From Liquorilactobacillus uvarum DSM 19971 (lineage in GTDB: Bacteria > Bacillota > Bacilli > Lactobacillales > Lactobacillaceae), in the NCBI RefSeq assembly GCF_001434935.1, contig NZ_AZEG01000002.1, positions 62,001 to 126,000 of the forward strand: a DNA stretch of 64,000 nt, given 5' to 3'. How positions within the stretch are numbered: the first letter of the stretch is position 1; each line of letters starts with the position of its first letter. Below, piece after piece: positions 49,056 to 59,411 of the stretch. The notes under the pieces are model-generated. The model searched no databases, was not told the origin of the DNA, and saw only the letters and a list, made by a program, of their open reading frames with translations. A program made the translations under genes and the position numbers.

Positions 49056-50783
49056 TTATTTTTGAATAAATGTATTTATCGCATCTTCAAACGCTTGTCT
49101 CTTATCAAGAGACTCAGTTTGTGAATCGCCCTGAGTTCCAACATAAAACTTGATCTTAGGTTCAGTCCCTGAAGGCCGCACAGCTATCCATGATCCATCC
49201 GCTAATAAATATTTAAGTACATTTGACTTTGGTAGAGCAATTGGGCTTACTTTGCCATTTTTGGTATGTTTTTCAGAGTTTAAAAAGTCCTCCATGGCAA
49301 CAACTTCAACATCAGCGAAGCTTGCAGGTGCATTTTTGCGGAATTTTGTCATCAAGTCCTTAATTTCTTGCGCACCTTCAACACCATCGAACGTTAAAGC
49401 AATTGTTTTCTCCGCAAAATAGCCATACTTCTCGAACAAAGCTTGCAGGCCATCGTATAAATTCTTTCCTTGTTCCTTGTAGTAAGCCGCAACTTCAGCC
49501 AACATCACAAGCGATTGAATAGCATCTTTATCACGAACAAATGGCCTTACCAGATAACCGTAGCTTTCTTCGAAACCAAAAACAAAAGTATGCTCACTTG
49601 TTTCTTCAAAATGTTTGATTTGTTCAGCAATAAATTTAAAACCGGTTAGAACGTTAATCATCTGTGTATCATAATTGCGAGCAATCGCAGTTGCAAATTC
49701 ACTTGATACGATTGACTTAACAACAGCTGCGTTTTTTGGCAGTTTATTATTTTCCTGACGTGCAGTCAAAATATAATCCAGCATCAAGGCGGCTATCTGG
49801 TTTCCTGTCAGCAGTTGATATTCCCCTGAAGGCTGCCGCACAGCCGCTCCTAAACGATCAGCATCCGGATCAACAGCTATTAACAGATCAGCATCCTCTT
49901 TTTTACCTAAAGCAATTGATAAATCAAAAGCCGCGGGATCTTCTGGATTAGGTTTTTTAACTGTTGAAAACTCAGGATCTGCCTTGGCTTGTTCAGGGAC
50001 CATCGTAAAATTAGCAAATCCAGCTTGCTGCAATGCCTTTTCTCCGAGCATAGCTCCCGTTCCATGCAGTGGTGAGAAGATCAACTTCATCGTTTTGCCT
50101 TCTTTTGCGACAAGTTGTTGATCAATAGTTACTTTTTTAACTTCAGCTAGGTAAGCCTGATCTACTTCAGAACCGATAATTTGCATTGAATTATTTTTAA
50201 GAAGCTCTTTTTCATCAGCAACTTCTATACCAAATAAATCACTTGCTTGACGAACAAACTTTGTAATCATATTTGATTCTTCTGGTGGCATCTGGCCACC
50301 ATCTTCACCATAGATCTTATAACCATTGTATTGCTTAGGATTATGACTAGCTGTTACCATAATTCCCGCATAGGTGTGCAAGTTGCGCACAGTAAAGGAT
50401 AGCTCTGGTGTTGGCCGCAAGCTTTCAAAGACATAGCTGGGTATTCCATGTGCCCCAAGAACACGAGCTGCTTGATGTGCAAAGTCTTTTGAATGGTGAC
50501 GCGAATCAAAACTGATCGCAACCCCGCGCTTTTTAGTTTCATCATCCAGTGTATCCATAAATAAAGCGAGTCCTTCAGTTGCTTGACGGACAGTATAAAT
50601 GTTCATTCGGTTAACACCGACTCCGATAACACCACGCATACCTGCAGTCCCAAACTCCAAAGGTGCATAAAATGCATCTTCTAATGCATCTTTATTATCC
50701 TTAAGCTCATTCAGTTCTTCTCTTAATGATTCTTCCAATCCCTGATAATCAGCCCATTTTTTATATGTTTTTTCCCAGTTCAC
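49056..50783 (-). CDS. pgm: phosphoglucomutase / phospho-sugar mutase
   Basis: This alpha-D-phosphohexomutase interconverts glucose-1- and -6-phosphate, supplying UDP-glucose for teichoic acid and polysaccharide. GTG at 50783 is set by AGGAGTG; it gives 575 aa, the normal PgcA size. The phosphoserine loop TASHNPKQYNGYK places Ser146; the metal loop is DPDADRLG; the sugar loop is GFEESYG; the phosphate loop is RPSGTEPKIKFY. It stands alone between terminators. Confidence 0.95.
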   Translation of the reverse strand: MNWEKTYKKWADYQGLEESLREELNELKDNKDALEDAFYAPLEFGTAGMRGVIGVGVNRMNIYTVRQATEGLALFMDTLDDETKKRGVAISFDSRHHSKDFAHQAARVLGAHGIPSYVFESLRPTPELSFTVRNLHTYAGIMVTASHNPKQYNGYKIYGEDGGQMPPEESNMITKFVRQASDLFGIEVADEKELLKNNSMQIIGSEVDQAYLAEVKKVTIDQQLVAKEGKTMKLIFSPLHGTGAMLGEKALQQAGFANFTMVPEQAKADPEFSTVKKPNPEDPAAFDLSIALGKKEDADLLIAVDPDADRLGAAVRQPSGEYQLLTGNQIAALMLDYILTARQENNKLPKNAAVVKSIVSSEFATAIARNYDTQMINVLTGFKFIAEQIKHFEETSEHTFVFGFEESYGYLVRPFVRDKDAIQSLVMLAEVAAYYKEQGKNLYDGLQALFEKYGYFAEKTIALTFDGVEGAQEIKDLMTKFRKNAPASFADVEVVAMEDFLNSEKHTKNGKVSPIALPKSNVLKYLLADGSWIAVRPSGTEPKIKFYVGTQGDSQTESLDKRQAFEDAINTFIQK

Positions 50784-51156
50784 ATAATCACTCCTAATTT
50801 TATCTACCCACAGTATACTATAAAATAAAACGTTTTTATTCAAAAAATGATAAAACCTTTATTAAACCCTTGGATCTCTAAAAAGATAAATTCTCAATTG
50901 CCACCCAATTCTTTAGTTCATATCCTTACAACTCATATAACACAGCCTTGTAAACCATTTCTATAATATATCTGATTTAAAAATCTAGCAACTAGGAGAA
51001 TATAAAAAGAGGCAGATATGCAAAATTAAATTAAAGAATTTAACTATGACTATCTGCCTCTGCATCTTTATTAAAAATTTATTTTATAGACTTATTTATT
51101 TAATTCACTTGTTCAAGACATCGACATCTAATAAGTTCTGCTAATAACTTTTGTTC
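50784..51156. other. intergenic region between trxB and pgm
   Basis: It contains the trxB terminator hairpin (51008-51061) and the presumed pgm promoter. No gene was recognised. Confidence 0.6.
51008..51061 (-). terminator. hairpin downstream of trxB
   Basis: AGAGGCAGATA pairs with TATCTGCCTCT across a long AT-rich inner region, which may itself fold. It is the likely end of the trxB transcript. Confidence 0.7.
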
Positions 51157-52086
51157 TTAGTCTTTTAATGATTCAATGTAGCTAAAGACTCCTTGACCAG
51201 CTATACTTCCATCACCGACAGCAGTTGTTATTTGACGCAGCTCCTTTTTACGCACATCACCAATTGCAAAAATTCCTGAAACTGCTGTTTCCATTTTTTC
51301 ATTTGTTTTAATCCAGCCTTCTTCATCGGTAATTCCGAGTTTCTGGAAAGGTTCAGTCATTGGTTCGACACCAACATAAATAAAGACTCCGCTGATTGAT
51401 ACTTCTGTATCTTGACCAGTTTTTTTATTATGTGTCTTCACCCCAGTCACCTTTTGGCCATCACCTTCAATTTCAGTGACGATCGTATCCCATGTAAAAT
51501 CTATTTTAGGATTTGCAAATGCACGATCCTGAAGTATTTTTTGTGCTCGCAGTTCATCTCGTCGGTGAACAACATCAACCTTTTTTACCAATTGAGTCAG
51601 ATAAGAACCTTCCTCAATGGCGGAATCACCACCACCAACAACGATAACCTCCCGATCACGGAAAAAAGCCCCATCACAAACCGCACAGTAAGAAACACCG
51701 CGCCCACCATACTCATCTTCACCTGGAACGCCAAGTTTTTTATACTGCGATCCTGTAGCAATAATAAGTGCCTTTGCTGCATACTCATCACTATCAGTTT
51801 TAACGATTTTAGCATTATCAGCAGCAACCGTTATTTTTTCGACATTTCCATATGCATATTCAGCATCAAATTGCGTTGAACTCTCATACATCTCTTTTGC
51901 TAAGTCAGGTCCTAGAATAGATTTAAATCCCGGATAATTCTCCACCTCAGCCGTATTGTTCATTTGACCACCATAGATTCCACGATCTAGCATCAAAACA
52001 GAAAGATTTGCACGGGAAGCATACAATGCAGCAGTCATCCCGCCTGGACCTGCACCTATAACAATCACGTCATATTTCTTCACCAC
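51157..52086 (-). CDS. trxB: thioredoxin-disulfide reductase
   Basis: This NADPH-dependent FAD enzyme reduces thioredoxin. The 309 aa product has GAGPGGMTAALYASR (FAD), GGGDSAIEEGSYL (NADPH), the redox centre CAVC (about 134-137) and GVFAIGDVR near the end. GTG at 52086 is chosen because AGAGGG lies about ten bases upstream; a second GTG follows directly, so the start may be one codon later. It lies 120 bp after gpsA. Confidence 0.96.
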   Translation of the reverse strand: MVKKYDVIVIGAGPGGMTAALYASRANLSVLMLDRGIYGGQMNNTAEVENYPGFKSILGPDLAKEMYESSTQFDAEYAYGNVEKITVAADNAKIVKTDSDEYAAKALIIATGSQYKKLGVPGEDEYGGRGVSYCAVCDGAFFRDREVIVVGGGDSAIEEGSYLTQLVKKVDVVHRRDELRAQKILQDRAFANPKIDFTWDTIVTEIEGDGQKVTGVKTHNKKTGQDTEVSISGVFIYVGVEPMTEPFQKLGITDEEGWIKTNEKMETAVSGIFAIGDVRKKELRQITTAVGDGSIAGQGVFSYIESLKD

Positions 52087-52206
52087 TTGTGTAAAACCCT
52101 CTTTCAATCAATTATGTTTTTCAATGTTACTAAGTATAACTTACTTTATGTAAGTAATCTAACTATTTGTTTCTATTTCAAAAAAAATTAAATTTTGGTC
52201 CAATCA

Positions 52207-53217
52207 CTACTCTGATCGTCCTTCACGCTGCATCAGATCTGAGATAGCCTGCCTGATATCCTTGTTTTCATAAAGAACTTGGTAGATTGCGGTTGTAATA
52301 GGCATTTCAATTTTTTCTTGGGCAGCCAATTCATAAGCTGCTTTAGTTGTACTGAGGCCTTCGATTACCATGCCCATATTTGTGATAACATCTTGTAAAG
52401 CTTCACCTTGTCCTAGCTGATTTCCTGCACGCCAATTACGTGAGTGAATACTTGTACAAGTGACAATCAGATCTCCGACACCTGATAAACCAATAAATGT
52501 TAACGGATCAGCACCAAGTGCTATCCCTAGGCGAGCTATTTCAGCAAGTCCACGGGTCATTAAAGCTGCTTTAGCATCATCACCATATCCTAAGCCATGC
52601 AAAGCACCTGCTCCTAAAGCTATAATGTTTTTAAAGGCTGCACCTAGTTCAACACCGATAATATCTGTATTTGTATAAACACGAAAATAGTTATTCATAA
52701 ACAACTTTTGCACATTTTTAGCACTCGTTAAGTCCTCAGAGGCAGCTGTCACAAGTGTTATGTCCTTTTTTGCAACTTCTTCTGCATGACTCGGACCAGA
52801 AAGTGCAACGATCCCCTTGCGATTTTCTGCAGCAATTTCTTCACTAATTATCTCCGATATTCTTTTATGTGTTCTCAGTTCCAATCCCTTACTTGCATGG
52901 ACAATAACTGGCTTGAGTTTTTTTTCTTTTAAAATAGTTGCTACATCTGCCGCAACCGAACGCATTGCTTTTGTGGGTACGGCGAATAAAACCGTACTTG
53001 CATCTTCAAGTACTTTAGCCATGTCTTCAGAAGCGATTAGACGCCTGTCATACGTGAAATCTGATAAATAATGGTGATTTGTATGCTGGTTGTTTAATTC
53101 GTCAACTTGTTTTTTTCTCCGTGACCATATACATACCTTGTTCCCGTTCATTACTAAGATATTTGCTAAGATACTACCCCATGATCCTGCTCCGATAACT
53201 GCTACTTTCTTACACAC
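52207..53217 (-). CDS. gpsA: glycerol-3-phosphate dehydrogenase [NAD(P)+]
   Basis: This enzyme reduces dihydroxyacetone phosphate to sn-glycerol-3-phosphate for lipid and teichoic acid synthesis. The 336 aa product has [10 protein letters not shown] at the N-terminus, [18 protein letters not shown] and [14 protein letters not shown] with the catalytic Lys, then [10 protein letters not shown]. The GTG at 53217 has AGGAG at eight bases. It follows lgt by 15 bp, the usual hprK-lgt-gpsA operon. Confidence 0.96.
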   Translation of the reverse strand: MCKKVAVIGAGSWGSILANILVMNGNKVCIWSRRKKQVDELNNQHTNHHYLSDFTYDRRLIASEDMAKVLEDASTVLFAVPTKAMRSVAADVATILKEKKLKPVIVHASKGLELRTHKRISEIISEEIAAENRKGIVALSGPSHAEEVAKKDITLVTAASEDLTSAKNVQKLFMNNYFRVYTNTDIIGVELGAAFKNIIALGAGALHGLGYGDDAKAALMTRGLAEIARLGIALGADPLTFIGLSGVGDLIVTCTSIHSRNWRAGNQLGQGEALQDVITNMGMVIEGLSTTKAAYELAAQEKIEMPITTAIYQVLYENKDIRQAISDLMQREGRSE

Positions 53218-53232
53218 CAAAACCACTCCTAA

Positions 53233-54069
53233 TTATTTATCAAACTTCGTAATTCCTTCAGTATACCAAGGTTCAAGCGGTTTCCAATAACGCCGTAAAA
53301 TCCATAATGCAATCACACCGATAAACAATAGCACTGACAACCATTGCGAAACACGCAATGCACCTAGCATCAAACTATCTGTACGCATTTGTTCGATAAA
53401 GAATCTTCCAAAGGAATACCATATAACATAGCTAAAGAAGACCTCGCCACGTTTAAACAAGTGTACTCGTTGTCTAAGACAGAGCAAAACCACAAAACCG
53501 GTAAGATCCCAAAGTGATTCATACAAAAAGGTCGGTTGCCGATAAGCTCCATGGATATTCATCTGCTGAATAATAAATGAAGGGATGCGCAACTTCTGTA
53601 AAAAAGCCAGTGATGTGACGGCTCCATACGCTTCTTGATTCATAAAATTGCCCCAACGTCCGATACCTTGGGCCATAATAACTGTAGGCGCTATAACATC
53701 CAACATAAGGAAAGAAGGAATTTTCCGTTTGCGGCAAAAAACAATTACAGTAATCAATGCCCCGATCAATGCCCCATAAATTGCTATTCCACCATCCCAA
53801 ATGCGATAAATTTCACTTAAATGATTTGAGTAATAGTTCCATTGGAAAACAACATAGTAGATACGAGCAGAAATAATAGAAAATGGGAGTGCCCACAAAA
53901 GCATGTCATATATATTGTCTTCAGCGATACCCCTTTTCTTTCCTTCCTTCACAGAAAGATACACTGCCAGTACCACTGCACTGGCAATAATAATACCATA
54001 CCAATGAATTTCAATCGGTCCTAAAGTAAATGCAATTGGGTTCAAAACCCCCAACAAAAAAGACTTCAC
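53233..54069 (-). CDS. lgt: phosphatidylglycerol-prolipoprotein diacylglyceryl transferase
   Basis: This membrane enzyme adds diacylglycerol to the lipobox cysteine of prolipoproteins such as the PstS here. The 278 aa, seven-helix protein has IHWYG (about 21-25) and the signature GRWGNFMNQEAYG (about 135-147), with the conserved Arg/Tyr region later. GTG start; the site AAAGAG is weak. It is between hprK and gpsA. Confidence 0.95.
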   Translation of the reverse strand: MKSFLLGVLNPIAFTLGPIEIHWYGIIIASAVVLAVYLSVKEGKKRGIAEDNIYDMLLWALPFSIISARIYYVVFQWNYYSNHLSEIYRIWDGGIAIYGALIGALITVIVFCRKRKIPSFLMLDVIAPTVIMAQGIGRWGNFMNQEAYGAVTSLAFLQKLRIPSFIIQQMNIHGAYRQPTFLYESLWDLTGFVVLLCLRQRVHLFKRGEVFFSYVIWYSFGRFFIEQMRTDSLMLGALRVSQWLSVLLFIGVIALWILRRYWKPLEPWYTEGITKFDK

Positions 54070-54091
54070 TTACGTCACTCTTTCCCTAACA

Positions 54092-55027
54092 TCAATTAGA
54101 ATTATTCTTGATCAAACTGTTCAGATTATTTTCAAAAGCTTCAGTCGCATCATATCCCATCGTTCGAGCTCGATAATTCATTGCAGCCGCTTCGATAATG
54201 ATTGCAAGATTTCGTCCAATTTTGACAGGAATAGTTATCTTAGGAATATCCACATCAAAAAGGCGGACTTTCTGCTCTCCACTGCCCAGGCGATCAAACT
54301 GCTTATCCGGGCTCCAATTTTCTAAATGGACGATTAATGAGATATCGGTCTCAGCTCGCACAGCACCTGCTCCAAAAAGATTCATGACATCGATTATGCC
54401 TATTCCTCTTATTTCTAATAAATGATTTAAAATCTTAGGCGCCTCACCAACAATTGTCTGCTCATCTTTTTGATAAACCTCTACACGATCATCAGCAATT
54501 AAGCGATGGCCCCTTTTGATTAAGTCCAGAGCCGTTTCAGATTTTCCAACACCCGAATCACCGGTTATTAGCACACCGAGCCCATAAATATCAACCAAAA
54601 CACCATGCATAGATTTTCTTTCAGCTAACTGTGATTCTAAAAAATCTGTCATTTTTGACAATACTCGTGTAGTTGAAAGTTTAGAACGTAAAACAGGGAT
54701 ACCATTTTCTTTAGCCGCAACTTCAAGTTCTTCAGGAACAGGTAAGTAACGTGAAATCACAAAACATGGAGTTATCGGATCTTCACAAAGCTTTTGCATG
54801 ACTTTTGTCCGTGACTCCATCGTCATTTTGCGCGCATATGAAATTTCTGTCATTCCTAAAAGCTGGATACGCTCCGCTGGGTAATAATCAAAATACCCCG
54901 TTAATTCCAATCCCGGCCGAGAGATATCACTTGTTGTTATCACTTTTTGGTTCAAAATAGTTGCACCCGTATAAACTGACATTCCTGCTGCCTTCGCCAA
55001 ACTTTCAACATTTACATCATTACTCAA
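54092..55027 (-). CDS. hprK: HPr kinase/phosphorylase
   Basis: This bifunctional sensor enzyme phosphorylates and dephosphorylates Ser46 of HPr to control carbon catabolite repression with CcpA. The 311 aa protein has Walker [10 protein letters not shown] (about 156-164), the capping [11 protein letters not shown], and the family signature [11 protein letters not shown] (about 204-214). TTG start has GGAGGG eight bases upstream. It heads hprK-lgt-gpsA. Regulated by fructose-1,6-bisphosphate, the same signal read by CggR. Confidence 0.97.
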   Translation of the reverse strand: MSNDVNVESLAKAAGMSVYTGATILNQKVITTSDISRPGLELTGYFDYYPAERIQLLGMTEISYARKMTMESRTKVMQKLCEDPITPCFVISRYLPVPEELEVAAKENGIPVLRSKLSTTRVLSKMTDFLESQLAERKSMHGVLVDIYGLGVLITGDSGVGKSETALDLIKRGHRLIADDRVEVYQKDEQTIVGEAPKILNHLLEIRGIGIIDVMNLFGAGAVRAETDISLIVHLENWSPDKQFDRLGSGEQKVRLFDVDIPKITIPVKIGRNLAIIIEAAAMNYRARTMGYDATEAFENNLNSLIKNNSN

Positions 55028-55128
55028 TCGATGACCCTCCTATTAAGTATCTAATCAACCCTGCATTAAGCGGGTTTTTGTTAAAATCATAGCACAGCAT
55101 TTTAACATTTTGAACCGTTTTCATTACC

Positions 55129-55476
55129 CTAAATTGAGCTTCTATAATTTGTTATTACCAAATTAACCCCGCTCAGAACAAGCGCAATCATAAACGCTGC
55201 CCCAAAATTTGCAAATCTAAATGTATCTCCAATTAAAATTGAAGTTAACTCAAGCATAAAAGCGTTGATCACCAAATAGAAAAATCCAAGCGTCATAAAT
55301 GTAATTGGTAATGATAATATTACAAAGATGGGTTTTACAAACATATTTAAAATTCCTAATACTGCAGCTGCAATAAAGGAAACCCAAATGCTCGAAACTT
55401 GAAAATACTGGGGAAAAAAACCAGCAGTTGCCATAAAAACGACTGCATTTATTACTGTGCGTTGCAAAAACGACAT
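55129..55476 (-). CDS. YvlD-like phage-holin-superfamily membrane protein
   Basis: The 115 aa protein has four predicted membrane segments and the family features NAVVFMATAGFFPQYFQVSSIW and MFVKPIFVILSLPITFMTLG (PF04020). In B. subtilis YvlD is a membrane protein of unknown role in an envelope-stress operon; the holin label is historical. It pairs with the PspC-like gene 32 bp upstream and precedes hprK. Confidence 0.88.
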   Translation of the reverse strand: MSFLQRTVINAVVFMATAGFFPQYFQVSSIWVSFIAAAVLGILNMFVKPIFVILSLPITFMTLGFFYLVINAFMLELTSILIGDTFRFANFGAAFMIALVLSGVNLVITNYRSSI

Positions 55477-55508
55477 ACCTATTCCTCCATAAATTTTTGT
55501 TGTATTTC

Positions 55509-55829
55509 TTAATGAATATCTCGTTCATGTACATCTTTTATTATACGTCTGCCACTCGCAGAACGTTTATTTTTGTGTATGTCAGCTTCTTTGCCTTTTC
55601 CAAATAAAGTATTAAAATTTGAAAAGAAACTATCCTTTGGTGCTGGCATAATGCCAATTAAAACAACATAAATACAAAAAGCCAGAAATTGAATATGTGG
55701 GATAATCAATAAGATAATGAATAATCCGCGAATAACCCAGGGATTAATCTTAAAGTATTCTGCGAGCCCGGCACATACTCCTGCAATAAGACGATCACGT
55801 GAGCGTCTGATTTTCCTATTTTTATTCAT
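55509..55829 (-). CDS. PspC-domain membrane protein (YvlC-like)
   Basis: The 106 aa protein has the PspC domain RLIAGVCAGLAEYFKINPWVIRGLFIILLI (about 13-42), with two membrane segments, then a basic and charged tail from about residue 70. It is likely an envelope-stress component, as PspC proteins are. It sits between phoU and the YvlD-like gene, in the same direction. Confidence 0.88.
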   Translation of the reverse strand: MNKNRKIRRSRDRLIAGVCAGLAEYFKINPWVIRGLFIILLIIPHIQFLAFCIYVVLIGIMPAPKDSFFSNFNTLFGKGKEADIHKNKRSASGRRIIKDVHERDIH

Positions 55830-55937
55830 AGTACCCCTCCTACAATTTGTTACCTACTGTTGATTCTACATTGTTGTTTTTTTTTAAGCAAATTACCTAT
55901 CTTAGTTGACTACAATTTTAACAAAAATAAATAATTT

Positions 55938-56612
55938 TTACCTTTCATCTTTGTTACTAGGATTTAGTTCAACTATCTTACCCTTTTTTAAAAAAATAAC
56001 CCACTCACAAACATTTGTGACGTAATCGCCAATTCGTTCAAGGTAAGTTGCAACGAGCGTATAATATGATCCGCTAACAATTGTTTCGGGATCATTCTGC
56101 ATAAATTTAATACATTTGTTTCTAATTCGCTCAAGTGCATCATCCAATTTTTGATCATCGTCAGCAACTCGATATGCATTTTTTTCGTCACTCTTAATAT
56201 AGGCATCCAATACATTTTCAACCATTGTACACGCCAGTTTCCCCATTTTAGCAATTTCAACCTCAATCTCAGGAATTCTTTGCGTTCCCTTCATTTTGAT
56301 TGTTGCTCGTGAAATACTGACTGCATGATCACCAATTCGTTCAATGTCTGAACTGGCCTTCAATACTGTAATCACCTCACGCAAGTCAGAGGTTACAGGT
56401 TGATATAATGCTATTAATTCAAGTGTCAGTTTTTCGAGTTCATTTTCACATTCATTGATTTTTTTATCTTTTAAAATAACTTCATGCGCCAATTTATTGT
56501 CGTGGTCAGAAAAAGCTTTGACAGAATGTGAAATTGCTTCATTGACCATCATTCCCATGTCTGCAAAAAGAACATGTAACTTATTCAATTCTTTTTCAAA
56601 AGTATCCCGCAT
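55938..56612 (-). CDS. phoU: phosphate transport regulator PhoU
   Basis: The 224 aa all-helical protein has two PhoU repeats, each with E-x3-D metal motifs (AHEVILKDKKINECENELE and AYRVADDDQKLDDALERI). It links Pst transport to PhoR signalling. It is 177 bp downstream of pstB and ends the phosphate unit. Confidence 0.93.
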   Translation of the reverse strand: MRDTFEKELNKLHVLFADMGMMVNEAISHSVKAFSDHDNKLAHEVILKDKKINECENELEKLTLELIALYQPVTSDLREVITVLKASSDIERIGDHAVSISRATIKMKGTQRIPEIEVEIAKMGKLACTMVENVLDAYIKSDEKNAYRVADDDQKLDDALERIRNKCIKFMQNDPETIVSGSYYTLVATYLERIGDYVTNVCEWVIFLKKGKIVELNPSNKDER

Positions 56613-56789
56613 ATTGCCACCTCCAAACTTTGTTCAAGATATAAAATAATAATCACAAAAAAACAACTAAGTTAATAAATATGATTGTATACTTTTAACT
56701 TGGGGCAATCAAACTAACCATTATTTCCGCGATATTAATATCACTTCTTATCACAACCTCAACATATTTAATTTGTAAAAACGGTTATT

Positions 56790-57581
56790 TCATCTTCTCA
56801 AATTATGAGACAAGTAATTATCTGTCCTTACTGATTTGGGATACGTAAAAACTTCTTTTGTTCTTCCCTTCTCAACAAGCACCCCTTTATCAAAAAAAAC
56901 AGTATCATCAGAAATGCGAGCAGCTTGAGAAAGATTATGTGTTATCCAAATGACTGTTGTTTTCTTTTTCAATGTACGTAAAACATTTTCAACAGTATTA
57001 GTTGCCACTGGATCTAGCAGACTTGTCGCTTCATCTAGTAACAAGACCTCTGGCTCTAAGGCTAAAGCACGGGCTAAGCATAGTTGCTGAGCTTGACTCT
57101 TAGATAGCAAGCGTGCACTTTGTTTCAACTTGTCCTTAACTTTCTTCCATAAACCCGCTTTAGTAAGGCTCTTTTCTATAATCTGTCTTAATTTTGATTC
57201 ATCTTTTATTCCATGGCATTTCAAAGGAAACGCGATATTATCATAAATCGACATTTCAAAAACATGTGCTTCCTGAAAAAGCATTCCAATATGGGTTCTT
57301 AATTTATAAACATCTATCTCTGGACCATTTATATCAAGTCCATGATAAAATATTTCTCCCGTAATTGTAGTTTTTCGTTCATCTAATCTATTCAATGCGT
57401 TAAGAAAAGTCGTCTTCCCAGCTCCAGATGGTCCAATTAACGAAGTAACTGCATTTTTTCGAAAATTCACATTAATACCATGAAGAATCTCTTGTTGTCC
57501 ATAAAAAACTTTTAAATTCTTAGTTAACAGGACTTCTTCTTCAAATTGCCTGCTTTTAGCTGTAGCTGCTGTCCCCATCAT
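56790..57581 (-). CDS. pstB: phosphate ABC transporter ATP-binding protein PstB, unusual signature
   Basis: The 263 aa ABC protein energises phosphate import. Walker A is GPSGAGKTTFLN (about 50-61), the Q-loop is MLFQEAHVFEMSIYDNIAFPLK as in PstB, Walker B is LLLDEATSLLDP, and the H-loop is WITHNLS. The ABC signature, normally LSGGQQQR, is LSKSQAQQ here (about 160-167), with the second Gly and Gly lost. It is the only PstB in this cluster, whereas many lactobacilli carry two. It lies 17 bp after pstA. Confidence 0.88.
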   Translation of the reverse strand: MMGTAATAKSRQFEEEVLLTKNLKVFYGQQEILHGINVNFRKNAVTSLIGPSGAGKTTFLNALNRLDERKTTITGEIFYHGLDINGPEIDVYKLRTHIGMLFQEAHVFEMSIYDNIAFPLKCHGIKDESKLRQIIEKSLTKAGLWKKVKDKLKQSARLLSKSQAQQLCLARALALEPEVLLLDEATSLLDPVATNTVENVLRTLKKKTTVIWITHNLSQAARISDDTVFFDKGVLVEKGRTKEVFTYPKSVRTDNYLSHNLRR

Positions 57582-57598
57582 ATTAGATCCTGCCTTTG

Positions 57599-58507
57599 CT
57601 AAAGTTTACTCAGCTGTGCATCAGTTTTTTTTTTTCTTTTATTAATACTATAACGCGCTGCCAGATCAAAAAATAATACCATGAATAATAAAACAACTGC
57701 TGAACCAGCCGATATTTTTCCAGCATCCGAAACTGTGCCTTCAGTATTTATTTTCCAAATATGAACAGCTATTGTCTCAGCTGGTCTTAAAGGACACAAC
57801 GGACTAGTTATACTTAATGGATTCCAATTGCTGAAATCGATCAGAGATGCACTTTGCCCAGCCGTATATATTAAAGCCGCAGTCTCTCCAAGTATTCTCC
57901 CTGTACTTAGAATAATTCCTGTAATTATTTCTGCAGAAGCCTCTGGTACAATAACATTCTTCACAACTTCCCAGCGTGATATTCCTAAAGCCAAACCGGC
58001 ATGCATTTGGTTTTCAGAAATATTTCGAATCGCAATTTCAGTTGATCGTATCAACAAGGGTAAATTAAAGAATGCTAATGTTAGGCTACCTGCTAATATC
58101 GAAAAACCTAAACGAAATTTGATAACAAAAAGGAGAAAGCCGAATAAACCGACCACTATTGAGGGCAAAGAACTCAAAACTTCAAGTGAGGTTCTAATTA
58201 AACCTGTCATCCAATTATCCGGTGCATATTCAGCCAGCCAGATACTTGCCCCAAAGGATAAAGGCAGAGAAATTAAGAGGGTAATTACGGTTAAATAGAT
58301 AGAATTAAATAATTGAATACCTATTCCTCCACCTGCATAAACATAATTTGAACCTGATGTCAAAAAATGCCAAGAAATATAGGGTACTCCTCCTATTATA
58401 ATATAGCCTAATAAGCCGCAAAGAAGAAAAACCACAAACGATACAATTATGTATAAAATGATTTTAAATGCCATGTCTGCAAATTGTGGTCTCGATTTGT
58501 TATTCAT
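57599..58507 (-). CDS. pstA: phosphate ABC transporter permease PstA
   Basis: The 302 aa inner-membrane protein has six predicted helices, and the EAA-like coupling loop HAGLALGISRWEVVKNVIVPEA (about 172-193) that contacts PstB. Start ATG behind GAGGAA. It begins four bases after the pstC stop. Confidence 0.94.
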   Translation of the reverse strand: MNNKSRPQFADMAFKIILYIIVSFVVFLLCGLLGYIIIGGVPYISWHFLTSGSNYVYAGGGIGIQLFNSIYLTVITLLISLPLSFGASIWLAEYAPDNWMTGLIRTSLEVLSSLPSIVVGLFGFLLFVIKFRLGFSILAGSLTLAFFNLPLLIRSTEIAIRNISENQMHAGLALGISRWEVVKNVIVPEASAEIITGIILSTGRILGETAALIYTAGQSASLIDFSNWNPLSITSPLCPLRPAETIAVHIWKINTEGTVSDAGKISAGSAVVLLFMVLFFDLAARYSINKRKKKTDAQLSKL

Positions 58508-58511
58508 TGAT

Positions 58512-59411
58512 TCAATTCCTCTTTCTCATTGCAAAACGCGCAAACAGATTAAATAGTAGAGATATTAACAACAGCAGCAATGCCAACGACCACAATGCAT
58601 CATTTTCGATCGATCCTCTAACCGAATCCCCCATCCCAATCGTTATAACACTGGTCAGTGTAGCTGCTGGACTCATTAAATGAGTTGGAATCAACGTTGC
58701 ATTTCCAATTACCATTTGAATTGCAACTGCTTCTCCAAAAGCTTGTGACATTCCAAACAAAATTGCAGTAACAATTCGTGGTTTCGCAATAGGCAAAACA
58801 ATTCTGCGCAATGTTTGCCATTGAGTCGCTCCTAATGCACGTGAAGTATAGCGATACATTTCAGGAACTCCTTTAAATGCATCAACACATAGAGTTGAAA
58901 TTGTCGGCAAAATCATCATAGCAAGAATAATTGCCCCAGCCAGCAGTCCAAAACCTGTCCCACCCATGGTAACTCTCAATAAGGGAACGACGACTGATAT
59001 CCCAACAAAACCATAGACAACCGCTGGAATTCCTATCAACATTTCAATTGCAAGTCGTAAATAATTCCTTCCTCTGGAAAACTTGATTTCAGAAATAAAA
59101 ATTGCTGTCCCAAATGAAAAAGGAAACGCCAAAAAAACCGCCAGAATGGTAACAATCATCGATCCAAGCAGCATAGATAATGCTCCAAAATTTCCATTAT
59201 TTGGATCCCAGCTTATTCCACTGAGAAAAGATAGTATTGATACCTTGTCCTGTAGAAAAAGGAGTAACCCTTTATAAGTTATAAAAAATATTAGTGCAAC
59301 TATAATTAATACACTAATTCCAATACACAGAAAAGTTAAACACTGCCCTCTTTTTTCACTTTTGCTAGCTGCGGATCTTTTTTTAAGATCCGTTTGTATG
59401 GGATCCATCAA
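58512..59411 (-). CDS. pstC: phosphate ABC transporter permease PstC
   Basis: The 299 aa membrane protein has six predicted helices and the coupling loop YRYTSRALGATQWQTLRRIVLP. TTG at 59411 (AGGAGG 11 bases upstream) is favoured over the ATG that follows directly. Its start overlaps the pstS end by 29 bp. Confidence 0.94.
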   Translation of the reverse strand: MMDPIQTDLKKRSAASKSEKRGQCLTFLCIGISVLIIVALIFFITYKGLLLFLQDKVSILSFLSGISWDPNNGNFGALSMLLGSMIVTILAVFLAFPFSFGTAIFISEIKFSRGRNYLRLAIEMLIGIPAVVYGFVGISVVVPLLRVTMGGTGFGLLAGAIILAMMILPTISTLCVDAFKGVPEMYRYTSRALGATQWQTLRRIVLPIAKPRIVTAILFGMSQAFGEAVAIQMVIGNATLIPTHLMSPAATLTSVITIGMGDSVRGSIENDALWSLALLLLLISLLFNLFARFAMRKRN

